A stretch of 64,000 nt of DNA, from the NCBI GenBank assembly GCA_900470155.1, contig UBZT01000015.1:124001-188000 (forward strand), given 5' to 3'. This document shows positions 17,249-24,966 of this stretch, in pieces (within the stretch, counting starts at the first letter, position 1; every line of letters starts with the position of its first letter). Origin of the DNA: Hyphomicrobiales bacterium (GTDB taxonomy: Bacteria > Pseudomonadota > Alphaproteobacteria > Rhizobiales > Rhizobiaceae). The position numbers were made by a program, and so were the translations under genes. The notes under the pieces are model-generated. The model made no database searches. It was not told the DNA's origin and saw only the letters and a program-made list of their open reading frames with translations.

Positions 17249-18066
17249 GCCGCATCCTCGCCACCGCAACTTGCGAATTCCGCATCGCCTTCCGCAATCG
17301 CTGGGTTCTGATCGCCACCGGTATGATGGTACTGTTCTCGCTGGTCCTGGCGGCCGCCGGTTCCGCGCCGACGGGCGATGTTAGCGTCGACCGGCTGTCG
17401 GTTACGGTCGCCTCGCTGACCTCGCTTGCCGTCTATCTCGTTCCGCTTCTGGCGCTGCTGATGAGCTTCGATGCCGTGGCCGGCGAAGTCGAGCGTGGTA
17501 CATTGCCCCTCCTTCTCACCTATCCGGTTTCTCGCCTGCAGATCCTGCTCGGCAAGCTTCTCGCGCATATTGCGGTCCTCGCATTTGCCGTGACCCTAGG
17601 CTATGGCGCGGCGCTGGTGGTGGCGGTCTTGTCCGATCCGGGCGCGATCAAGGGGATCGTTTCGCTGGTGCGGCTGATTTGGTCCTCGGTTCTGCTGGGC
17701 GCCACTTTCCTTGGCGCGGGCTATGCGCTTTCGGCACTGGCGCGGCGCCCCTCTGGAGCGGCGGGCCTTGCGATCGCGCTCTGGTTGGTAGCCGTCGTGC
17801 TCTACGACCTGGCGCTTCTGGCGCTGATCGTCACCGATGGCGGCGGGCCTTTCACCACCCAGGTCTTGCCCGTCGCCCTGCTCGGCAACCCCGCCGACGC
17901 CTTCCGGGTCTTCAATCTCTCGGCGGGCCAGGCAGTCGCTGTCGCTGGCGGCATCGGCGGGGCGGCTGGGGCCATCCCGCTCTGGCAATCGGCCGCCTCG
18001 CTGTTTGTCTGGCCAGTGTTGTCGATCGCGCTTGCCCTTGCCGCATTTCGAAAGGTGACCCCATGA
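17245..18066 (+). CDS. nosY: NosY, ABC-2 permease of the NosDFY complex
   Basis: A 273-residue inner-membrane protein with six predicted spans. It opens MSRILATATCEFRIAFRNRW, an amphipathic coupling helix, and has FDAVAGEVERGTLPLLLTYPVSR, the ABC-2 landmark loop that contacts the ATPase. A conserved cysteine-free periplasmic segment around NPADAFRVFNLS follows. It forms the membrane part of NosFY in CuZ maturation. ATGA overlaps join it to nosF upstream and nosL downstream. Confidence 0.94.
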   Translation: MSRILATATCEFRIAFRNRWVLIATGMMVLFSLVLAAAGSAPTGDVSVDRLSVTVASLTSLAVYLVPLLALLMSFDAVAGEVERGTLPLLLTYPVSRLQILLGKLLAHIAVLAFAVTLGYGAALVVAVLSDPGAIKGIVSLVRLIWSSVLLGATFLGAGYALSALARRPSGAAGLAIALWLVAVVLYDLALLALIVTDGGGPFTTQVLPVALLGNPADAFRVFNLSAGQAVAVAGGIGGAAGAIPLWQSAASLFVWPVLSIALALAAFRKVTP

Positions 18067-18674
18067 GACATGGCATGAGAGTTTCGCTTCGCCCTTTGTT
18101 GCTTGTGGTCTCGTTGGCCCTACTTGCCGCCTGCCAGGAAAAAGCCACGCAAGACACCACGCCCATGGACATGACGGCGGAGACGCTTGGCCACTACTGC
18201 CAGATGAACCTGCTGGAGCATCCCGGCCCAAAGGGACAGGTGTTTCTCGAGGGTATGCCCGCGCCACTGTTCTTCAGCCAGGTGCGTGACGCCATCGCCT
18301 ATATGCGCGGGCCCGAGCAGATGGCGCCGATCGTCGCCGTCTATGTCAACGATATGGCGGCCGCGGGCGCGACCTGGGATCACCCAGGCGACGGAAACTG
18401 GATCGCGATCGACAAAGCCGTCTATGTTGTCGGCTCGGCTCGACAGGGCGGTATGGGTGCGCCGGAAACCGTGCCGTTTGCGAGCCGCGAGCGGGCCGAG
18501 GAGTTTGCCCGCGTCGAGGGTGGTCGGGTACTGTCGCTTGCCGAGATCGCCGATAACATGGTTCTGGCGCCCGTCGATACCGACACCGACCCCAATCCGA
18601 ACCCTGTCCCGGAGAACGGCGACACTGATTTCCAGGAGCGTCTGCGCGCCCTGCCCAACAAAGCTGGAGGCTGA
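18063..18674 (+). CDS. nosL: NosL, copper-binding lipoprotein
   Basis: A 203-residue lipoprotein. The signal MRHGMRVSLRPLLLVVSLAL ends in the lipobox LAAC, with Cys24 as the lipid site. The mature part has YCQMNLLEHPGPKGQ and a run of methionines (MDM, QM, GM), matching the Cu(I)-binding chaperone NosL that loads NosZ copper sites. The ATG at 18063 overlaps the nosY stop; a longer in-frame reading upstream lies inside nosY and is rejected. The C-terminal tail DTDTDPNPNPVPENGD is acidic and low in complexity. Confidence 0.93.
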   Translation: MRHGMRVSLRPLLLVVSLALLAACQEKATQDTTPMDMTAETLGHYCQMNLLEHPGPKGQVFLEGMPAPLFFSQVRDAIAYMRGPEQMAPIVAVYVNDMAAAGATWDHPGDGNWIAIDKAVYVVGSARQGGMGAPETVPFASRERAEEFARVEGGRVLSLAEIADNMVLAPVDTDTDPNPNPVPENGDTDFQERLRALPNKAGG

Positions 18675-18677
18675 TCC

Positions 18678-19589
18678 ATGCCGATAACTCGCCGCCGCCT
18701 CATCACCATCTCCGCCGCCTTCGCCATGCTGCCGGCGCCGTCGCGCGCGACCGTGTCAGGCACAAGGCTCTGGACGGGGCAAGCGCTTGGCGCGCGAGCC
18801 TCGATCCGGATCGAACATCCCGATGGCGAGGCGATCGCCGCCCGCGTGAGGGCGGAAATCGACCGGCTGGAGAACATTCTCAGCCTCTATCGCCCCGATA
18901 GCGCCGTGGCGAGGCTCAACCGGCTGGGATCTATTGCCGAACCGCCTTTCGAACTGCTGGAATGCCTGTCTCTTGCCGGAGCTGTGAACCGCGCCAGCGG
19001 CGGCCGGTTCGACCCGACCGTTCAGCCGTTGTGGGCGCTCTGGGCCGAGGCCGCCGCGCGTGGCGAGCGGCCGGACGCGCAAGCGATCCGGGCCGCGACA
19101 GCGCGTGTTGGCTGGCAAAGGATCAAGTTTGACGCGACGATGATCGCCCTGATACCCGGCATGGCGTTGACGCTGAACGGTATTGGCCAGGGCTACGTCG
19201 CCGATCGGGTGGCGGCGCTGCTGGAGGCCGAAGGCTTGACCGATATCCTGATCGACACGGGCGAATTGCGCGCGCTTGGCGGTCGGCCACAAGGCGGCGA
19301 CTGGCCCGTCCGGCTCGAGACGGGCGGGCGCCTGGGTCTGCGCCAACGGGCGCTCGCCACGTCCTCTCCCCTTGGTACGACCTTTGACCCGGCCGGGAAG
19401 GACGGTCATATCCTCGATCCCGCGACCGGTATCCCCGTGCAGGCGAAATGGCGTGCGGTATCGGTTTCAGCGCCCTCGGCAGCCATCGCGGACGCGCTGG
19501 CGACAGCGGCATGTCTGATGGTGGATGCCAAGTCGCTGGAAGAGATGGTAACTGGCTTTTCTGGTGCGCGTCTGGAGCACCGCGTCTAG
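18678..19589 (+). CDS. nosX: NosX, ApbE-type FAD:protein FMN transferase
   Basis: A 303-residue periplasmic flavin transferase that attaches FMN to NosR. The twin-arginine-like signal MPITRRRLITISAAFAM is cut near SRA. ApbE landmarks are LGARASIRI, ENILSLYRPDSAVARLNR, ASGGRFDPTVQPL, LNGIGQGYVADRV, ILIDTGELRALG, and GKDGHILDPATG with the metal- and FAD-binding Asp residues. It closes the operon 3 nt after nosL. No T-rich terminator is obvious in the next 150 bases. Confidence 0.93.
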   Translation: MPITRRRLITISAAFAMLPAPSRATVSGTRLWTGQALGARASIRIEHPDGEAIAARVRAEIDRLENILSLYRPDSAVARLNRLGSIAEPPFELLECLSLAGAVNRASGGRFDPTVQPLWALWAEAAARGERPDAQAIRAATARVGWQRIKFDATMIALIPGMALTLNGIGQGYVADRVAALLEAEGLTDILIDTGELRALGGRPQGGDWPVRLETGGRLGLRQRALATSSPLGTTFDPAGKDGHILDPATGIPVQAKWRAVSVSAPSAAIADALATAACLMVDAKSLEEMVTGFSGARLEHRV

Positions 19590-19739
19590 CACTGCGTCAG
19601 GATTGTCCGTTGGGCGCCGCGTCCGAAATCTGAATTCAGGACACTCGACCATTGACCAATGCAACGAGATGCGGCCACTTTTGTCTCGCCGACGTGAATC
19701 TCGAAAAGAGATAAAAAAACAGAACAAGAGTGGGAGCGA

Positions 19740-20066
19740 ATGCCCTTTTACCTCGTGACGCACACATCGCTTGTCGAAGCAAACGACGTTAATTCAGCAG
19801 CTGAAACCGCGATTGGTAGAATTTGCACCGCTCGGAAGGTCACGGTGGTGGTTAAGGCGGATGAGTTCACAACCACAAAAGTGACAGTGGTATTCGAAGG
19901 CGAGGATCACCGCTCTATTGGCCGTGATCATTCGCCGTCGGCCGCCGTCGATTTGGAGCCGATACAAAATGCACTTGTGGATAGCCACAACCGCGCGCAT
20001 ATGCGCATTTTCGTGCCCATCGTCATCGTCCTTGCCATATCGACCTTTACTTACTTTGTGTCTTGA
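19740..20066 (+). CDS. Small protein with C-terminal membrane anchor, unknown role
   Basis: A 108-residue protein starting MPFYLVTHTSLVEANDVNSA, with GTGGGAG 3-9 nt before the ATG. Residues 1-60 alternate strand and helix (AAETAIGRI, KVTVVVKAD, KVTVVFEGE), a compact alpha/beta shape. The last 20 residues (MRIFVPIVIVLAISTFTYFV) are a single membrane span, so it is tail-anchored with most of it in the cytoplasm. The opening phrase resembles short rhizobial proteins I cannot name with certainty. Nothing links it to the nos operon 150 bases upstream except the shared strand. Confidence 0.55.
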   Translation: MPFYLVTHTSLVEANDVNSAAETAIGRICTARKVTVVVKADEFTTTKVTVVFEGEDHRSIGRDHSPSAAVDLEPIQNALVDSHNRAHMRIFVPIVIVLAISTFTYFVS

Positions 20067-20427
20067 ACTGCCTATGGCAAGCCTGCCTATCTTCATCGAG
20101 TGCCACGAAGCGCCCAATACAGGTTGTTTTCTATATGGGGCGGCAGCTTCTTGAGCCCAGAGGTTTGCTAATTCGATATTAGTTCCATAATCGAATCTTG
20201 CGACGCAAAATGGCTGACCAAGCAGAAGCTTAGCGAGAAAATCCGGTGGCGCGTAGGTTCGATTCCCATCAAGGCGAAAGCGCGGGCAAGGCATTTTTGC
20301 TCGAATTCATGCTGCCCACTTGTAGTGACAGCATTGCGCCTCAGCGCGACCGTTCGGACATCTGCTGCATCTGCGAAAAGCAGTCCGAACGCGGTACCTG
20401 GTCACACCGGCCGCATCGTCGTCTTGG
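20067..20427. other. Intergenic stretch with no recognised gene
   Basis: About 360 bases. A tRNA T-loop-like string (GGTTCGATTCCC at 20258-20269) stands alone with no pairing stem or acceptor, so no tRNA is called. Nothing else of note. Confidence 0.5.
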
Positions 20428-21147
20428 TTACTGGCTGCTCAAGATCATCTTTGATGTTTCGGGCGCACCTGCGTTCAGAATGGCAACGAAGTCCCTGAGC
20501 ATCTGAACCCGGCGCGGACGGAAACTCTCCTCCGTCATCTCGATGCCGGCGATGCGGTCGACGCGGAACTTGCGGAAATCCTGGCGCAGGCAACACCAGG
20601 CAAGCAACACCAGCGTCCTCTCCAGATAGACGATCGCCAGCGGCAGCGCTTGCCGGTCGGTCCGTTGCTGCTCCGCGTCCACATAGCTTATCACCACGGC
20701 GCGTTCTTGCCAGCAAGCCTCGCGCAGAAGGCCGACATCGACGACCGGCGGATCGCGGCGCTCGAACCGATAAACCTGGGAGGCGGCATGCAGTGCCTGG
20801 CGTTGGAGTCGGTCGGGCAGCGTTGCTGTGACCTTCGAAAGCACGGCACCTGCGGCCGCCGCGAGAGCCGGTTCACCCATATGCCGCACCTCGGCAAGGC
20901 CGAGCACCAGGGCTTCGATTTCAAGCCGTGTGAACGTCTGCGGCGGCAAGGCGATGTCTTCCGTCAGCCTGTAGCCGAAGCCGCGCTCGCCATCGATGAC
21001 GGCACCCGCGGCGCGCAGGCTCTCGATGTCCCTATAGAGCGAACGCAACGACACGCCGGTCTCCTCGGCAAGGCGCGCGGCCGTCGTCGGGGAGGGGAGA
21101 TTGCGAAGCGCCTGGAGCAGGCGGAACAGACGATCACTACGAGCCAT
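20428..21147 (-). CDS. YafY-type transcriptional regulator (HTH-WYL)
   Basis: A 239-residue regulator. The N-terminus (MARSDRLFRLLQALRN, then TTAARLAEETGVSLRSLYRDIESLRAAG) is the deoR-like winged helix of the YafY group. The middle has the WYL domain core VVISYVDAEQQRTDRQALPLAI followed by LVLLAWCCLRQDFRKFRVDRI, where WYL domains often carry the RxFRxDR motif. WYL proteins bind small ligands or nucleotides and usually act locally. It is divergent from the glutathione transferase gene, 94 bases away, so that gene is the likely target. Confidence 0.88.
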   Translation of the reverse strand: MARSDRLFRLLQALRNLPSPTTAARLAEETGVSLRSLYRDIESLRAAGAVIDGERGFGYRLTEDIALPPQTFTRLEIEALVLGLAEVRHMGEPALAAAAGAVLSKVTATLPDRLQRQALHAASQVYRFERRDPPVVDVGLLREACWQERAVVISYVDAEQQRTDRQALPLAIVYLERTLVLLAWCCLRQDFRKFRVDRIAGIEMTEESFRPRRVQMLRDFVAILNAGAPETSKMILSSQ

Positions 21148-21241
21148 GACTTTGGAGGATAGATGAAGCCTACTGACGGAAACTGGCAGTTGGCTGACTG
21201 TACAAGATCCGCATTGCCAAACGCAACAGAGGATCCAGATT

Positions 21242-21853
21242 ATGCTGACGCTCTTTCACGCTCCCCACTCGCGCTCGACGCGTATCGTCACACTGCTTCG
21301 CGAACTAGACGCCATCGACAAGGTCGCGATCGAGATCGTCGACATCACCCGCGGCGATGGCAGCGGTTGCAAAGATCCGAAGAACCCGCATCCGGAAGGC
21401 AAGGTGCCGCTGCTCGACCATGACGGCGTCGTCATATGGGAGAGCGTCGCGATCATCCAGTACCTGACGGATCTCTTCCCGGAAAAGGAGATGGCGCCTA
21501 TTGCCGGCGATCCGCAGCGCGGTCGGTATCTCAGCTGGCTCGCCTGGTATGCCGGCGTGGTCGAACCTGTGCTGATCATGCAGGCAGCCGGGATCTCCCA
21601 TCCTTTTGTGGATTTTACCTTCCGCAGCCCGGCGGAACTTGCCGCACGCCTCGAAACCGCGCTCAAGGATAGGCCCTATCTGATGGGAGAGCGATACACA
21701 GCTGTCGACCTGCTGCTGCATTCGCCCTTTGCCTGGTACCCTGCAGCGACGCCGGACAGCGACGTGGTCAAGGCCTGGATTGAGCGTTGCGGCGAGCGGC
21801 CATCGCTGCAATGGATCGCCGACTATGACGCCCGCACCGTGGTTGCGGCTTGA
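21242..21853 (+). CDS. Glutathione S-transferase family protein
   Basis: A 203-residue cytosolic protein. The thioredoxin-fold half (residues 1-80) has MLTLFHAPHSRSTRIVTLL with the active-site Ser region and GKVPLLDHDGVVIWESVAI, holding the cis-Pro and the Glu-Ser pair that bind glutathione. The helical half ends in LMGERYTAVDLLLHSPFAW, the N-capping box. It conjugates or reduces electrophiles with glutathione; the exact class is unclear. It is divergent from the WYL regulator, which probably controls it. Confidence 0.88.
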   Translation: MLTLFHAPHSRSTRIVTLLRELDAIDKVAIEIVDITRGDGSGCKDPKNPHPEGKVPLLDHDGVVIWESVAIIQYLTDLFPEKEMAPIAGDPQRGRYLSWLAWYAGVVEPVLIMQAAGISHPFVDFTFRSPAELAARLETALKDRPYLMGERYTAVDLLLHSPFAWYPAATPDSDVVKAWIERCGERPSLQWIADYDARTVVAA

Positions 21854-22062
21854 TCGCTCGCACTGGCCGCTCCGACCGGGCGGCCACTTACGCGTGAGAT
21901 CGCGCTCGTCACCACCTTGTGGCAAGTGGCCACCGGCCCGCCCAGTCGTCTTTCCGCGGTGTTCAACTTCGTCCTGTGCGGAGACGTAAGGAGGTAGGAG
22001 CCGACTACTGATGCCAAAGAGGTCCAATGAGTGACAAGGACCATTATCCCCAGTAAGAGGAA

Positions 22063-23202
22063 TCACGGGTAGGCGGTCGATCCGTCCGGCTTCCTGGTGA
22101 TCTTGCGCTCCCAGTGGATATAGTCCTCGGTCGCCAAGACCGCCTCGTCGATCTCGATACCCCAGCCCGGACGATCGGGGCGAAGCTCCATGTGTCCGTC
22201 AACCGGAATATATGGGTCCAGCGCCCAAGGAGCGTGAATGTGGGGCTTGTATTCCAGGATCTTGAAGTTGGGCTGGGCGGCGCAGAAATGGATGTTCACC
22301 GCGGTCGCCAGCGGTCCCATCGGATTGTGCGGGGCAATGGTCACGTAATGCGCTTCGGCAATCGCGGCGATACGCCTCATTTCTGTGACGCCACCGACGA
22401 CACAGATGTCGGGCTGGATAATGTCGGCACCGCGCGCGTTCAGCAGCGCCAGAAACTCGAAGCGATTATAGAGCGACTCGCCGGTTGCGAGTGGCACGGT
22501 CACTTTGGACTTCAGTTCGGCCCATGCCGGTATGTGTTCGGGGCGGATCGGCTCTTCGTAGAACAGCGGGTCATAGGGTGCGATTGCCGCTGCAAGCTGG
22601 ACAGCCTGATAGGGCTCGTAGATCTTGGCATGGGCATCGAAGGCAAACTCGAAATGCGACGGCGTGATCTCGCGGATCTTGCCGAAATAGTCGCCGGTTT
22701 CCTTGACCAGTTCACCCCAACGCGTGTTGTGAAGGTCACGTCGGTAGGGACTAAGCTTGAACGCAGTATAGCCGAATTCCTCATTCAGTTGCAGCGTCTG
22801 CTCCAACGCGATCTGGGGCTCCGGTGCGGTATAGACGCCGCAATAGATCCGCACCCGGTCGCGGACATTGCCACCGAGCAGCATGTAGACCGGCAGACCG
22901 GCAGCCTTGCCGGCGATGTCCCATAGCGCATGGTCGATCGCCGAAATCGCCGCCAGTCCAAGGGCGCCGGGCGGAAAACGGGCTTGCTGGTTGAGCTTCA
23001 GAACGAGATATTCGACGCGGCGCGGATCTTCGCCTTCGATCTGGTGGAACAGGTAATCGAGCATCGGCGGCAGTGCCCAGTCGGGTCCGTGATTATAGGC
23101 CTCGCCCCAGCCGGATATGCCTTCACTCGTCTCGATCTTGACCAGAAGACGGGGGCGGTCATCGACGCGCTGCATAAACGTCTTCAAAGCGGTAATGTGC
23201 AT
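22063..23202 (-). CDS. Enolase-superfamily sugar-acid dehydratase, D-galactonate dehydratase-like
   Basis: A 379-residue enzyme of the mandelate racemase/enolase superfamily. It probably removes water from an aldonate to give a 2-keto-3-deoxy acid. Metal ligands are Asp in FAFDAHAK, Glu in FYEEPI and Glu in LATGESL. The catalytic pair is His two residues after the Asp and His in IAPHNPMGPL, the two-histidine arrangement of galactonate and mannonate dehydratases. The usual KxK is absent (FKLSPYRRD). CAGGAGGAATT precedes the ATG. It is the last gene of the unit GntR, DapA-family lyase, dehydratase, which would cleave its product. The substrate is not proven. Confidence 0.82.
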   Translation of the reverse strand: MHITALKTFMQRVDDRPRLLVKIETSEGISGWGEAYNHGPDWALPPMLDYLFHQIEGEDPRRVEYLVLKLNQQARFPPGALGLAAISAIDHALWDIAGKAAGLPVYMLLGGNVRDRVRIYCGVYTAPEPQIALEQTLQLNEEFGYTAFKLSPYRRDLHNTRWGELVKETGDYFGKIREITPSHFEFAFDAHAKIYEPYQAVQLAAAIAPYDPLFYEEPIRPEHIPAWAELKSKVTVPLATGESLYNRFEFLALLNARGADIIQPDICVVGGVTEMRRIAAIAEAHYVTIAPHNPMGPLATAVNIHFCAAQPNFKILEYKPHIHAPWALDPYIPVDGHMELRPDRPGWGIEIDEAVLATEDYIHWERKITRKPDGSTAYP

Positions 23203-23216
23203 TTCAATTCCTCCTG

Positions 23217-24134
23217 TCAGGCCGCGTGGTTTTCGCTGACGCGCTTGACGATTTCCCTCAGACTGTCTCTTTCCTGATCATTCAGGGCTTCCACCCCGGG
23301 CACGCGAACGGGACCGACATCGGTGCCAAGCATGCCGAGCGCTTCCTTGACGACCGTGACATTGGCGCCGTTCAGGTATTTCGTCCGCATCGTTTCAAAG
23401 CCGGCAATCGCATCGATAAGATCGCGCGCGGTTGCATAGTCTCCGGCTTCGAGCGCGCGATGGATCGCATGCGAGCGCTCGGGAAAGACATTGACCAGAC
23501 CGGAGGTGAAGCCGCGTGCGCCCATGGCGTAGAACGCGGGTGCCCATCCTTCCGCAAGCCCACAGACCCAGATGGCCGGTGCGTCCTTTGTCGACCGGAT
23601 GACGTCGGCCAGCAGCATCAGGTTGCCCGAGGCGAACTTGATGCCGGCAATGTTCTGATGCAGCGCCAGCTTGCGGAAATCTGCGATCGAAAACGTGTCG
23701 CTCCTGACATAGGCGATAACCGGCACGGTGCACGCATCGGCAAGCTCGAGAAAATACTTGCTCTGATAGGACGGCCCGGCAAAGGGATCCATTGGATGGT
23801 GCCCCATGATTGCGTCGGCACCAGCAGAAATGGCGTCGCGTGCCAACGCCTTCGCCTCGACCAGAGAGCGGCCGACGGCGGCGCTGACCAGGGCATTTCC
23901 GGCCGCAGCCTCGATCGTGGCGCGGTGGACAAGGCGGACCTCATCGAGCGACAGGGTGAAGAATTCGCCGGTATTGCCGGCCGCCATCAGGTTGTGGACC
24001 TTGGCCGCCGCCATCTTCTCGATCAGCGTTTTCAGCTTGGTGACATCGACGCTTCCGTCGGCGGCGTAGGGCGTGACAGGAACACCCGAAATGCCCGTCA
24101 GGGCCCGGCGAACTCGCGCAATAGCTTCGTTCAC
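23217..24134 (-). CDS. DapA-family aldolase/dehydratase for a 2-keto-3-deoxy sugar acid
   Basis: A 305-residue TIM-barrel lyase. The Schiff-base Lys is K166 in GIKFASGN, with Tyr142 in AYVRSD and the AAGNTGEF loop (residues 51-58). The dapA biosynthetic role is unlikely in a sugar-acid operon. Aldol cleavage or dehydration of a 2-keto-3-deoxy acid made by the dehydratase 14 nt downstream is more likely. The start is GTG with GAGGAAG 6 nt before it. It lies directly behind the GntR gene, with 1 nt between them. Confidence 0.82.
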   Translation of the reverse strand: MNEAIARVRRALTGISGVPVTPYAADGSVDVTKLKTLIEKMAAAKVHNLMAAGNTGEFFTLSLDEVRLVHRATIEAAAGNALVSAAVGRSLVEAKALARDAISAGADAIMGHHPMDPFAGPSYQSKYFLELADACTVPVIAYVRSDTFSIADFRKLALHQNIAGIKFASGNLMLLADVIRSTKDAPAIWVCGLAEGWAPAFYAMGARGFTSGLVNVFPERSHAIHRALEAGDYATARDLIDAIAGFETMRTKYLNGANVTVVKEALGMLGTDVGPVRVPGVEALNDQERDSLREIVKRVSENHAA

Positions 24135-24135
24135 G

Positions 24136-24846
24136 TTAAACTTCCTCTTTGCTCTTAAAAACGATGTTCAGATAGGTTTCTCCCGACCGGACCACATGAT
24201 CGCGCATCACGCGCTCGGCTCTCTCGATGTCGCCGGCAATGATCGCTTCGGCGATTGCCGCATGTTCGCCTAGCGCGAGTTCGCGCTCGGTCGGGTTGGA
24301 GTGGATGACGCGGCGGATGCTGGCATCGTAGAATTGCTGCCGTTCGATCATCCGGGCCAGGTACTGGCATTGGGACGCCACGTGGATCTGCTCATGAAAA
24401 GTCTCGTTCAAAGCGATCAGGTCGTCGGCAGCGCCAGACTGGGTCGCCATCTTCATCAGAGCGACCGTCGCCTGCAGCTCGGTCGCCGCAGGCTTTGACA
24501 ACCGTTTGGCGGCGAGATGGGCAATCATCGATTCAAGCGCTGCCCGCGCCAGGATCATCTCTTCCGCCCAGTTCGCGTTGAAGCGGATCAGGACGCCGCG
24601 GCGAGGCAGCGCTTCGACGAGGCCCTCAGTTTCGAGCTGTCGCAGAGCCTCTTTGATCGGCGTCGTGCTGACACCCAGCTGCTCGGCAAGCTGTCGCTCA
24701 TTGACCTTTTCGTTCACGCCGAATTTCCCCGTAAGAATGGCATTTCTTAGGGTGCGGTGAACGTGGTCGCGCAGGGTCGTCAACAGACGCGGATCGAGCT
24801 TTTCGATCCTCTCGTCGTGAAACACCAAGCCATCTTCTTGCTTCAT
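24136..24846 (-). CDS. GntR-family regulator, FCD ligand domain
   Basis: A 236-residue regulator. The winged helix is residues 30-85 (HRTLRNAILTGKFGVNEKVN, then RQLAEQLGVSTTPIKEALRQLETEGLVE). The C-terminal FCD domain keeps metal-binding His and Asp residues (DLIALNETFHEQIH, LGEHAAIAEAIIAGD, MRDHV). FCD regulators usually sense a sugar acid or its keto product. It is divergent from the importer starting at 24967, with a palindromic operator candidate at 24886 between them, so it probably controls both directions. Confidence 0.9.
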   Translation of the reverse strand: MKQEDGLVFHDERIEKLDPRLLTTLRDHVHRTLRNAILTGKFGVNEKVNERQLAEQLGVSTTPIKEALRQLETEGLVEALPRRGVLIRFNANWAEEMILARAALESMIAHLAAKRLSKPAATELQATVALMKMATQSGAADDLIALNETFHEQIHVASQCQYLARMIERQQFYDASIRRVIHSNPTERELALGEHAAIAEAIIAGDIERAERVMRDHVVRSGETYLNIVFKSKEEV

Positions 24847-24885
24847 GAACCAATTCCCCGTTGACGCACGATGTATTCTGTGAGA

Positions 24886-24899
24886 TCTGATATACCAGA
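24886..24899. promoter_or_regulatory. GntR-type operator, divergent promoter region
   Basis: TCTGATATACCAGA is a 14-nt palindrome with 12 of 14 bases symmetric and a TATAC centre, the form typical of FadR/FCD regulators. It is 40 nt before the GntR start and 68 nt before the binding-protein start. A second inverted repeat (GATTTCA-N14-TGAAATC, 24898-24925) overlaps its end. Confidence 0.6.
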
Positions 24900-24966
24900 T
24901 TTCAGATCGATGTCGATATGAAATCTTGTTTTTGTTGCAGTGTTCAAGCTCTTGGGAGGAGTTGAC

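Noticed and set aside
20246..20290. tRNA-like T-loop string GGTTCGATTCCC
   Set aside because: Flanking bases do not pair as a T-stem, and no D-arm, anticodon arm or acceptor stem can be built around it.
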